Of a stretch of 35,707 bases of DNA, positions 1 to 7,685 are shown piece by piece. Location: assembly GCA_964529265.1 (NCBI GenBank), contig CAZGVW010000168.1, forward strand, positions 1 to 35,707, in the 5' to 3' direction. Position 1 is the first letter of the stretch; every line of letters begins with the position of its first letter. Position numbers and translations under genes: made by a program. The DNA comes from CAZGVW01 sp964529265. GTDB lineage: Bacteria > Planctomycetota > Phycisphaerae > Phycisphaerales > UBA1924. The notes beneath the pieces are model-generated. The model did not search any database and was not told the DNA's origin. It was given only the letters and a program-made list of their open reading frames with translations.

Positions 1-124
1 CGGCCGCGGCGAAGGGGGCGGAGAGTGTCGTGGGGGGCGGGGGAGTGCGGAAGAGGGTGGAGGATCCGGGAGGGGCGCGTCGGCGGGGGGTGGGGGGTAG
101 GATCAGCCCTTTCATGTCCGTTCC

Positions 125-130
125 AGGGAG
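125..130 (+). promoter_or_regulatory. Ribosome binding site choosing start 138
   Basis: AGGGAG lies 7 bases before the ATG at 138. The upstream in-frame ATG at 114 has no such site, though a TAGGAT -10-like hexamer at 98-103 lies 10 bases before it. Confidence 0.45.
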
Positions 131-137
131 TCTGAGC

Positions 138-2117
138 ATGCGCGATGCGGGAAGAGTGGCGGCGGGCCGGTGGGCCGGGGCGGTGGCGGCGTTGGCTGCG
201 GTGATGATGGCGGCGTCGCCCGCGCTGGGGCAGAGGGGGAATCAGTACGAGCCGCCCTCCGATCCGGAGGACGCGGTGAAGTGGGTGAACAACCTGCTGC
301 CCGCGGCGCCGGAATCGGAGCGCGTGGAGGACGTGCTGCTGCCTGCGCTGGCGGGGATCGAGGATGCGCCGGCGGGGTTGGAGACAATCGAGCAGGCGGC
401 GCTGATTGCGCCCGGGGATGACGGATGGGAAGCCGCGGCGGAGTGGGCGGCTGCGGAGGCGCAGCAGAAGGCGCTCGAGGCGCTGAGGGAAGTGACGGGC
501 GACGGGCGGCGGCGGGTGTACACGCTGCCCTATGGGGATGGGGCGAAGCAGGAATACAAGGATGCGGGGTTGTGGGTGGAGTTGGGCGACCCTCCGGCGC
601 TGGCGCGAGCGAAGCACCATGACATGGATGCGTTCGATGCGCTGATGCGGCTTGTGAACGTTGAGGTGACGCGGCTGGCCGAAGAGGGCAAGGTGAAGGA
701 GGCGGTGGATCTGCTCGTGCACGGGGCGCGGCTGGGCAGGATCATCGCGGATCGGCCATTTCTCGCGGAGAAGGGTTGGGGCCTGGTCTTCATGGGCGTG
801 GCGCTGGAGCGCCTGCGGGACGTGGTGCATTCATACATGGACGGGCTCTCGGAATCCGAGCTGGTGGAGGTTCTCGGGAACCTGGAGGAGGAGGATTTTG
901 AACTCAACCGGCTGACGCTGCCGGAGGGGGATCGAATCGCAGCGCTGCAGATTGTGGCGATGACGTTCACGCCGCGGCGGGGGCCGGATCAGGACCGGTT
1001 CGGGCCGACGCTGGCGCGGCTGGACGCGGGGGAGCGTCCGCTGCGGTTGTTCGGGCAGGCGGCGCGGTGGCAGAAGGTCGCGGCGCATCACAGCGACTGG
1101 TTCGACACGTTGAAGAAACTGGAGGCGGTGTGGGAGGATTGGAAACTGCGATGGGACTTCACGGCGCACGATGAGTGGCTGGCGTCGGAGCAGGAGTTCG
1201 TGAAACTGGACCGGGCGCGGTACGCGGTGCTGGGCGAGGCGCTGCCGCCGGTGGGAATGCTGCTCGATCTCAGGCTCAGGCTGCGGACTGAGTTGGCGGG
1301 CACGCGTCTGGCGATCGCCTCGGTGGCGCACAGGAAGAGGCACCGCGACTGGCCGCGGCCGCTGTTCGCGGTGCGCGGGACGTACGTGCGGCAGATTGAT
1401 GTGGATCCATACGATCCCGACGGCGAGGATCCGTTCCAGTACTTCGTGCCGATTCGCGATCAGCCTCAGGATGCGCGTCGCGATCCGGAGCCGCACCGGA
1501 TTCTGGTGATTCCGGAGAAGCCGAAGAGCGCGCTGCCGAGCGTCTCTGCGGTGCGATCGATGGCGGATGAGCGGTGGGCCGCGGCGCAGCAGCTGGATCA
1601 GTTCGCAAGACGCCAACTCGTGGAGCAGACGCTGAGGCGTCTGATCGACCTGGGCGTGACCGATGCCAACGTGGGTCCCCTTGTGGACCAGTGGGACGCG
1701 TTGATGGCGACGGGGGGCGCCGCGGCTGCGAAGCCGGCCGGCGGCCTGTTGCCGGACGACGTGGCGAAGGAGGCCCTGTCGCGCGCGCTGCAGAAGATGA
1801 TGAAGTCATCCGGTGTGTCGAGCGCGCTCTCCAAGCTCCGAAGCAACAGCTTTCTGTCTGAAGATGACGTGAACGCGGCGCTTCGCGAACTCGTGTCGGT
1901 CGGGGCGGAAGCGATCAACGAGGCGAGACGGCTGGCGCCTCCGAGCGAGGATTCGTTCACGGTGGAGCTGGATGAATCGGAGTTCGTGCTCTACTCGGTG
2001 GGCGAGGACGGCGAGGCGGATTGGGCGAAGCGCGTGGGCTCCGGGGGGACGGACATCCTGATCTGGCCGCCGGTGATCAGCCTGATGCGCGAGCACACGC
2101 GGGAATCGGGCGGATGA
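138..2117 (+). CDS. Secreted protein of unknown function, planctomycete type
   Basis: I do not recognise a named family. The product has 659 residues from the ATG at 138, chosen because AGGGAG (125-130) lies 7 bases before it; an ATG at 114 is the alternative. The N-terminus (RRs, then AVAALAAVMMAASPALGQ) looks like a Sec signal peptide cleaved after about residue 31. The mature protein is soluble and rich in Ala, Glu and Arg. Near its middle, the stretch containing TRLAIASVAHRKRHRDWPRP followed by a VDPYDPDGEDPFQY segment resembles a pattern I know from planctomycete secreted proteins, in which a helix from a pseudopilin-like region precedes a VDPFDG-like motif. That resemblance is weak and from memory. 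It is followed after 63 bases by trxB on the same strand. Confidence 0.75.
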   Translation: MRDAGRVAAGRWAGAVAALAAVMMAASPALGQRGNQYEPPSDPEDAVKWVNNLLPAAPESERVEDVLLPALAGIEDAPAGLETIEQAALIAPGDDGWEAAAEWAAAEAQQKALEALREVTGDGRRRVYTLPYGDGAKQEYKDAGLWVELGDPPALARAKHHDMDAFDALMRLVNVEVTRLAEEGKVKEAVDLLVHGARLGRIIADRPFLAEKGWGLVFMGVALERLRDVVHSYMDGLSESELVEVLGNLEEEDFELNRLTLPEGDRIAALQIVAMTFTPRRGPDQDRFGPTLARLDAGERPLRLFGQAARWQKVAAHHSDWFDTLKKLEAVWEDWKLRWDFTAHDEWLASEQEFVKLDRARYAVLGEALPPVGMLLDLRLRLRTELAGTRLAIASVAHRKRHRDWPRPLFAVRGTYVRQIDVDPYDPDGEDPFQYFVPIRDQPQDARRDPEPHRILVIPEKPKSALPSVSAVRSMADERWAAAQQLDQFARRQLVEQTLRRLIDLGVTDANVGPLVDQWDALMATGGAAAAKPAGGLLPDDVAKEALSRALQKMMKSSGVSSALSKLRSNSFLSEDDVNAALRELVSVGAEAINEARRLAPPSEDSFTVELDESEFVLYSVGEDGEADWAKRVGSGGTDILIWPPVISLMREHTRESGG

Positions 2118-2180
2118 GGGCCGATTGAAACGGCGGCGCCCGGAGGCGGCGACGGACATCAAAGGGATGGAGGCATCAGC

Positions 2181-3170
2181 ATGCCCGAAGGCACAAGCGC
2201 GACCGGCGCGCACAAGGTGGTGATCATCGGCTCAGGCCCGGCGGGGTGGACGGCGGCGATCTACGCCGCGCGGGCCGCGCTCGATCCGGTGTGCGTGATC
2301 GGTGTGCCGAAGCAGAGTCCATCGATCACGCTTCCCGGCGGGCAGTTGATGCTCACGACGGAGGTGGAGAACTATCCCGGGTTCCCGGATGGAATCACCG
2401 GGCCGGAGATGATGGACCTGTTCCGCAAGCAGGCGGAGCGGTTCGGGACGAAGGTGGTGGAGGACGAGGTCGTCTCGTGCGATTTCGGGCAGCGGCCGTT
2501 CGCGCTGCGCCTGGAATCGGGCGAAGTGATGCGCGCGCACTCTGTGATCATCGCGACGGGCGCCACGGCGAACTGGCTGGGGCTGCCGAACGAGACGCGG
2601 CTGGTGATGTCGGGAGGGGGCGTTTCCGCGTGCGCGGTGTGCGACGGGGCGCTGCCGCTCTTCCGCAACCAGCCGCTCGCGGTGGTCGGCGGCGGCGACA
2701 CGGCGATGGAGGAGGCGACATACCTCACCAAGTTCGCGTCGCAGGTCTACGTCATCCACAGGCGCGACGAGTTCCGCGCCAGCAAAGTGATGCAGCAGCG
2801 GCTTCTGGCACAGCCCAACGCGAAGGCGGTGTGGAACAGCGTGGTGACGGACGTGCTGGGCGATCAGAAGGTCTCGGGCGTGCGGCTGAAGGACACGGTG
2901 ACGGGCAAGGAATCCACGCTCGAAGTGAAGGGCCTCTTTATTGCCATCGGGCACACGCCGGCGGCGGCGTTCTTGAAGGGCTCAGGACTGGAGTTCGACG
3001 AGGGCGGCTACATCCGCCTGCGCGGGCACGGGAGCGCCACGAACATTCCGGGCGTGTTCGCGGCGGGAGACGTGGCGGACTCGGAATACCGGCAGGCGGT
3101 GACCGCGGCGGGGATGGGCTGCCGCGCGGCGATCGATGCCGAGCGATGGCTGGGCGCGGGGGGGATGTAG
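2181..3170 (+). CDS. trxB: Thioredoxin reductase (NADPH, FAD)
   Basis: This cytoplasmic flavoprotein passes electrons from NADPH to thioredoxin. The 329 residues are the usual size for the low-molecular-weight bacterial enzyme. Visible motifs are the FAD-binding GSGPAG near residues 17-22, the redox pair in SACAVCDG (Cys151 and Cys154), the NADPH-binding GGGDTAMEEA near 170-179, and the C-terminal FAD motif GVFAAGDVAD. The start ATG at 2181 is preceded by a purine-rich GGATGGAGG. It lies 63 bases after the upstream secreted-protein gene and converges with the antiporter gene on the other strand. No thioredoxin gene is nearby. All catalytic residues I can check are present. Confidence 0.96.
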   Translation: MPEGTSATGAHKVVIIGSGPAGWTAAIYAARAALDPVCVIGVPKQSPSITLPGGQLMLTTEVENYPGFPDGITGPEMMDLFRKQAERFGTKVVEDEVVSCDFGQRPFALRLESGEVMRAHSVIIATGATANWLGLPNETRLVMSGGGVSACAVCDGALPLFRNQPLAVVGGGDTAMEEATYLTKFASQVYVIHRRDEFRASKVMQQRLLAQPNAKAVWNSVVTDVLGDQKVSGVRLKDTVTGKESTLEVKGLFIAIGHTPAAAFLKGSGLEFDEGGYIRLRGHGSATNIPGVFAAGDVADSEYRQAVTAAGMGCRAAIDAERWLGAGGM

Positions 3171-3227
3171 GGGGGCACATGGCCACATTCTCAAATGGCC
3201 AAAATGCCAAAAGGGGGAGTGCCCGAG

Positions 3228-4985
3228 TCAGCGCGCAGGCTCGGTCATCCGGCCGCGGCGTTTGGAGATTTCCTCCACAACGGCCTTCTGCATCGCCTCC
3301 GCGGTGACGAGCTCCTCGACCGTGACGTGGTTCGCGCCGAGCGAGTGCGCGAGCAATCCGCGGCCCATGTAATCGGTGCGGGCGGCGATGAAGATATCGG
3401 GCGCAAGCCGGCGGGCGGTCTGGCAGGCGCGCAGCACGGCCTGATCGTCGGGAATCGTCAGCACCAGCGCATCGGCCGATGAGACGCCCGCGTGCTCGAG
3501 CACTTCCTCCGTGGAGATATCGCCGAAGACGATCGATCTACCGAGTTCAGTCTGCGTGCGCACCGTAGCCGGGTTCATCTCGACGATGACGATTTCGGCC
3601 CCGCCGGCCTGAAGGCGATCCGCAACCGCGCGCCCCACGGGCCCATACCCGCCGATGATGACCCGCAGGGCGCGCTCGCCGCCGCCGGGCGCTTCCGAGG
3701 GCAGTGCGACTTCACGCGCCTCGCGCGACAGGCTCGACGACTGCATCCACGGCGCGGTGCGAAGCCACGCCATGCGCGGCGCCACGCGGCGGCTGGCCCA
3801 GATCATCGCGGGCGTGATGATGAGCGAGACGACGACGATCGCGACGGTGATGGCGATGGCGTCGGCCGACAGCAGATTCTGATCTCCGGCCGATTCGAGC
3901 AGCACGAGGCTGAACTCGCCCGCCTGCGCCAGCGAAAGGCCGACGACGACGGCCACGGGCGCGCTCGCGCCCAGCGCCCACGCCGCGCCGCCGATCGCGA
4001 TGGTCTTGATCGCGCTCATGACCGCGCCCGCAATGAGGATGAGCCACCAATACTCGGCGAGCGCGCGCGGATCGAGCGCCATCCCCACGGTCGTGAAGAA
4101 CACGGCGACGAAAAGGTCGCGCGCCGGGCCGATCTGCCCGCTCAACTGGTGGCGGAACGGCGTCGCGGAGAGCGTGAACCCGGCGAGGAACGCGCCGAGT
4201 TCGTGGCTGAAGCCCAGGGCGTAGGTCGCCGCGGCCATGCCCATCGCCGCGGCGATCGAGATGATGAGCATGACCTCGCCGGAGCGTCCGCGGGCGGCTT
4301 CGTGAAGCAGCCGCGGAAGCACCCAGCGCCCGACGAGGACGAGCCCGAGCACGCCGCCGAAGCGCGCGGCGCCATTGAGGAGCACGCGGGCGAGGGAGAG
4401 ATCGGCCTGCTCTTCCGGCGGCGCCACGCCCTCCCAGCGCGCCAGAGCCGGCAGCGCCACGAGCATCAGCGGCACGGCGAGGTCCTGAATGATGAGGATG
4501 GCGAACGCGAGCCGCCCGCTGGTGTGGTGCAGTTCGCGGCGCTCGACGATGATGCGCAGCACCACCGCGGTGGAGGAGAGGCTCAGCGCCATCGCGACGG
4601 CCAGAGCCGCGGGCGGTGAGAGCCCGAATATGGCGGCCACCGGCCAGCCCAGGAGCACGCACAGCGCCACGGCCGCGACGCCGACGAGGAGGGTGGGCAG
4701 GGCGTCGCGCCGCCGCGCCGGCAGGTGCAGTTGCAGACCGATTCCGAAGAGCAGCAGAATGATCGCGAGGTTCGAGATCGCGTCGAGGCTGGAATCGGTG
4801 CGCAGGAGGCCGGCCGCGTTCGGGCCGACGATGGCGCCGGTGATGAGATACGCCGGAATGACGGCGAGGCGCAGACGCTGCATCGCGACCGCGACCACCG
4901 CGGCGACGGCGAGGACGATGAGCAGGTCGAGCATCATCGGCGTCTCGGCGGCAAATGTGAGAAGCGGTGAACCGATCGTCGGCAT
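3228..4985 (-). CDS. CPA2-family monovalent cation/H+ antiporter with TrkA-N domain
   Basis: An inner-membrane antiporter of the KefB/KefC/RosB type, 585 residues. The first 400 or so residues are a series of hydrophobic helices, including LLIVLAVAAVVAVAM, the re-entrant-type IPAYLITGAIVGPNAAG, and ELGAFLAGFTLSAT. A cytoplasmic Rossmann domain begins at about residue 441 with GGYGPVG (445-451), the NAD-binding loop of TrkA-N, and runs to about 560. Family knowledge suggests K+ or Na+ exchange gated by nucleotide, but the ion cannot be read from sequence. I chose the ATG at 4985 because TACGAT sits 8 bases before it (see leaderless finding); an ATG pair at 4937/4934 is the alternative. The open frame continues upstream to 5165, but that stretch is not protein-like. 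Confidence 0.9.
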   Translation of the reverse strand: MPTIGSPLLTFAAETPMMLDLLIVLAVAAVVAVAMQRLRLAVIPAYLITGAIVGPNAAGLLRTDSSLDAISNLAIILLLFGIGLQLHLPARRRDALPTLLVGVAAVALCVLLGWPVAAIFGLSPPAALAVAMALSLSSTAVVLRIIVERRELHHTSGRLAFAILIIQDLAVPLMLVALPALARWEGVAPPEEQADLSLARVLLNGAARFGGVLGLVLVGRWVLPRLLHEAARGRSGEVMLIISIAAAMGMAAATYALGFSHELGAFLAGFTLSATPFRHQLSGQIGPARDLFVAVFFTTVGMALDPRALAEYWWLILIAGAVMSAIKTIAIGGAAWALGASAPVAVVVGLSLAQAGEFSLVLLESAGDQNLLSADAIAITVAIVVVSLIITPAMIWASRRVAPRMAWLRTAPWMQSSSLSREAREVALPSEAPGGGERALRVIIGGYGPVGRAVADRLQAGGAEIVIVEMNPATVRTQTELGRSIVFGDISTEEVLEHAGVSSADALVLTIPDDQAVLRACQTARRLAPDIFIAARTDYMGRGLLAHSLGANHVTVEELVTAEAMQKAVVEEISKRRGRMTEPAR

Positions 4986-4993
4986 CGGGCGCA

Positions 4994-4999
4994 ATCGTA
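4994..4999 (-). promoter_or_regulatory. -10-like TACGAT, leaderless antiporter promoter
   Basis: TACGAT on the minus strand ends 8 bases before the ATG at 4985, so transcription would start at or next to the start codon. No Shine-Dalgarno sequence is visible. No clear -35 hexamer. Confidence 0.45.
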
Positions 5000-5085
5000 C
5001 AGGAATGGCGCGCAGAGGCGGGGCGCGCGTGAAGGCGCCGGCGGCGCTGTCGCCGCCGGCCCCGGCCCGCGGCGGGATCGCCTGA

Positions 5086-5091
5086 TACACT
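5086..5091 (+). promoter_or_regulatory. -10-like TACACT (extended TGATACACT) upstream of epimerase gene
   Basis: The hexamer lies about 65 bases before the favoured GTG start of the epimerase-like gene, and would serve the two-gene unit ending at 7546. A matching -35 is not evident. Confidence 0.3.
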
Positions 5092-5130
5092 CCGCCCGCT
5101 CGGGCCCGCGGGGAGCGCGGGCTCGCCGGA

Positions 5131-5178
5131 TTGGAGCCCGAATGGGAGCCCATAGTGGAGCCCAAATTGGAGCAAGGC
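5131..5178 (+). repeat. Four 12-base imperfect tandem repeats over candidate start codons
   Basis: Units begin at 5131, 5143, 5155 and 5167 and share a TGGAGCCC-like core. In-frame starts TTG, GTG and TTG open units 1, 3 and 4. The GGAG of units 2 and 3 lies 6 bases ahead of the next start codon. Confidence 0.6.
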
Positions 5179-6165
5179 GCCGTGGCTCAAGCGACGAGGA
5201 ATGATGGTCCGCGGCGGACAGTCGCGGTGACGGGCGCAACGGGGTTCGTCGGGCGCCACGTGGTGCGCGAACTGCACAGCCGCGGGCACACCGTCCGGGC
5301 GCTGGCGCGCGATCCGGAAACGGCGCGGGAGGCGCTGCGGGGTCTCGCCTGCACCACCGTGGTGGGAGATGTGTTCGACGACCGTTCGCTGTCGTCGCTC
5401 ATGGTCGGCGCGGACACGGTGATTCACCTGATCGGCATCCGCCGCGAACTCGGGCGGGGCGTGACGTTCCAGCGCATGCACGTGGAGGCGACGCGACGGG
5501 TGGCCGACGCCGCGACGCTCGCCGGCGCGAGGCGGTTCCTGCACATGAGCGCGCTCGGCGCGCGGCCGGAGGCCCCGTGCGCGTATCAGCGGACGAAGTT
5601 CGAGGGCGAGCAGATCGTGCGCCGCTCCGGCCTCGCGTGGACGATCTTCCGGCCCTCCGTGATCCTGGGTCACGAGGGCGAGTTCCTGCAGATGGCGGCG
5701 GAGTGGGCCCGGGGCGAAGCAGCGCCCTACACGTTCCTGCCCTACTTCTTCTCGACGGATCCGGCGTCGGGCGAGGCCATCTGCGGGCGCGTGCAGCCCG
5801 TGGCGGCGGAGGACGTGGCGTGGGCGTTCGTCGAATCGCTCGGCGCGGAGCAGACGGTGGGCGAGGTCTACCCGATCGGCGGGCCCGAGGAGATGGCGTG
5901 GACCACGCTGCTGGAGGCGATTCACGAGGCCGTGCCGGACGCGAAAGAAAAACTGAAGCCGAGGGGGATTTCGTCCGTCTTCGCGGCGAACCTGGCGAAA
6001 GCCGCGGCGGCGCTGGGCCTCGCCGGGGCGCTGCCCTTCGGGCCGGATGAGCCGGTGATGGGCGCGGAAGACAACACCTGCCGCCTCGAGAAGGCCGCGG
6101 CGCACTTCGGGTTCTCGCCGCGGAGCCTGGAGGAGATCCTGGGCGTGTGCGCGGCGAAGGTGTGA
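5155..6165 (+). CDS. NAD(P)-binding epimerase-like protein (NDUFA9-like SDR)
   Basis: An extended/atypical short-chain dehydrogenase fold, 336 residues from the GTG at 5155. Shortly after the start comes the Rossmann loop VTGATGFVGRHVV (GxxGxxG), then GDVFDDRSL, VIHLIGI and SALGA. It lacks an obvious YxxxK catalytic pair in the usual place; the closest is AYQRTKFEGE, which reads as Y-x3-K and may be it. Relatives include the complex I accessory subunit NDUFA9 and bacterial quinone- or sugar-related oxidoreductases, so substrate is unknown. The start is uncertain: GTG 5155 and TTG 5167 each have a GGAG 6 bases upstream, TTG 5131 has none, and GTG 5182 is a fourth option. The symporter gene follows after 34 bases, probably in the same transcript. 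Confidence 0.85.
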   Translation: MEPKLEQGAVAQATRNDGPRRTVAVTGATGFVGRHVVRELHSRGHTVRALARDPETAREALRGLACTTVVGDVFDDRSLSSLMVGADTVIHLIGIRRELGRGVTFQRMHVEATRRVADAATLAGARRFLHMSALGARPEAPCAYQRTKFEGEQIVRRSGLAWTIFRPSVILGHEGEFLQMAAEWARGEAAPYTFLPYFFSTDPASGEAICGRVQPVAAEDVAWAFVESLGAEQTVGEVYPIGGPEEMAWTTLLEAIHEAVPDAKEKLKPRGISSVFAANLAKAAAALGLAGALPFGPDEPVMGAEDNTCRLEKAAAHFGFSPRSLEEILGVCAAKV

Positions 6166-6199
6166 ATCGAGTTCGAGGGGACGTGGCGCGGGGCGAACG

Positions 6200-7546
6200 A
6201 TGCGTAAGAGAGAGAACCTGCTGACCATCCTGATCCTGGCGGGCCTGATCGGCGGCGTCATCGTCGGGCAGTTCCTGATTTTCGATCCCGCCGCAAGCGC
6301 CGAAGCGCTTGCGCAACGGGCAAAGCCGTATCAGACGGCGGGCGAGATGATCTTCATCCGGCCGCTCCTGATGCTGGTCATTCCGCTCGTGTTCCTGAGC
6401 GTGGTGACGGGCGTCACGTCGATCGGCAACCCGCAGAAGCTCGGGCTCGTGGGCGGCGCCACGCTGCTCTATTTCCTCGTCACCACGGCGTTGGCGGTGC
6501 TGCTGGGGCTGGCGCTGGTCAATCTCATCGGCCCGGGGATGGGCGTGCCGCCGGAGGCGTTCGGCAACGCGGAGCAGGAATACGCGGCGAACGTGGCTTC
6601 GAAGGTGGAATCGGGGCCGGAGCAGGTGGGCAGCGCCTTTCTCGGCGTGCTGGAGAACATGATCCCGCCGAATCTCTTCGATGCCGCGGCGAAGGGGAAC
6701 ATCCTGGGCGTCGTGGTGTTCGCGATTCTTCTCGGAGTCGCGCTCTCGATCGCGGGGCGCAGCGCGGCGCAGGCCGTGGCGACGCTGGAGGGGCTGCTCG
6801 CGGCGCTGATGAAGATCGTCGGCTGGGTGATGTGGCTGGCGCCGCTGGGTGTGTTGCTGCTCATCGCGTCGCGCGTGGGGGCGGTGGGGCTCTCGAACCT
6901 GGTCGGGCCGCTCGGGATGTACATCCTCACGGTGATCGTGGGGCTGTTCATCCACGGCTTCCTCGTGCTGCCGCTGATCCTGTGGGTGTTCGGGCGAACC
7001 AACCCCTTCGACTACGTCTGGCGGCTCCGGCGCGTGATTCTCACGGCGTTCAGCACCGCGAGCTCATCCGCCACGCTGCCGGTGACGATCGAGACCTGCC
7101 GCGAACTCGGGGGGTGCTCCAGGCGCGCGGCGAACTTCGTGCCGGCGCTCGGCGCGACAGTCAACATGAACGGCACCGCGCTCTATGAGGCCGTGGCGGT
7201 GGTGTTCCTGTTCCAGGTGTTCGGATACATGGATGACATCGGCTTCACGGAGCAACTGGTGGTGCTCGTCACCGCCACGCTCGCGGCCATCGGCGCCCCG
7301 GGCATTCCCGCGGCCGGGCTGGTGACGATGGCGATCGTGATCCAGGCCGTGAACACCAGTTTCCTGGCCCGGCCGGATACGCCGCCGCCCCTGCCGATGT
7401 GGACGATCGGCATCATCTACGGCGTGGACCGCATCCTCGACATGTGCCGCACGACGATCAACGTGTGGGGCGACGCCGTGGGCGCAAAGATCATCACGCG
7501 CATCGCGCCGGATGAGGTGGAGGAGAAGGAAAAGGCGTTCGGGTGA
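6200..7546 (+). CDS. Dicarboxylate/amino acid:cation symporter (DAACS family)
   Basis: A secondary transporter of the GltP/DctA/SstT superfamily in the inner membrane, 448 residues, the usual length. Diagnostic segments are the Ser-rich hairpin FSTASSSATLPVT (about 284-296), VNMNGTALYEAV (about 321-332, the NMDGT motif with Asn for Asp), the second hairpin APGIPAAGLV, and DRILDMCRTTINVWGD near the C-terminus, which forms the substrate and cation site. Families differ in substrate (glutamate, aspartate, C4-dicarboxylates, serine or threonine), and I cannot assign one. The Asn in NMNGT might affect cation coupling. It follows the epimerase-like gene by 34 bases and ends before a long palindrome. 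Confidence 0.92.
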   Translation: MRKRENLLTILILAGLIGGVIVGQFLIFDPAASAEALAQRAKPYQTAGEMIFIRPLLMLVIPLVFLSVVTGVTSIGNPQKLGLVGGATLLYFLVTTALAVLLGLALVNLIGPGMGVPPEAFGNAEQEYAANVASKVESGPEQVGSAFLGVLENMIPPNLFDAAAKGNILGVVVFAILLGVALSIAGRSAAQAVATLEGLLAALMKIVGWVMWLAPLGVLLLIASRVGAVGLSNLVGPLGMYILTVIVGLFIHGFLVLPLILWVFGRTNPFDYVWRLRRVILTAFSTASSSATLPVTIETCRELGGCSRRAANFVPALGATVNMNGTALYEAVAVVFLFQVFGYMDDIGFTEQLVVLVTATLAAIGAPGIPAAGLVTMAIVIQAVNTSFLARPDTPPPLPMWTIGIIYGVDRILDMCRTTINVWGDAVGAKIITRIAPDEVEEKEKAFG

Positions 7547-7557
7547 GTTCGCCGGCT

Positions 7558-7667
7558 GGTGGCATAGGCGTCCCGCCTGTGTCGCGGCGCAGCCGCGAGT
7601 GAAGGCGGACAGCTTCCTCATTCCGCTCGCCGCTCCGCGGCGCCGCAGGCGGGACGCCTATGCCACC
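7558..7667. repeat. 110-base palindrome with 22-base perfect arms between convergent genes
   Basis: Arms 7558-7579 and 7646-7667 are exact reverse complements. The inner sequence also pairs imperfectly (GCGGCGCAGCCGCGAG against CTCGCCGCTCCGCGGCGC). It lies between the convergent symporter and aspS genes, so it could fold in either transcript and act as a bidirectional terminator. The arm core CATAGGCGTCCCGCCTG resembles an intergenic repeat I associate with planctomycete and related genomes; that is memory, not a search. Confidence 0.8.
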
Positions 7668-7685
7668 GTGGCAACGAGGACTTGC

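Noticed and set aside
3712..6261. Minus-strand open frame of 849 codons
   Set aside because: It overlaps the antiporter and epimerase genes in another frame and its product is Arg/His/Pro-rich noise.
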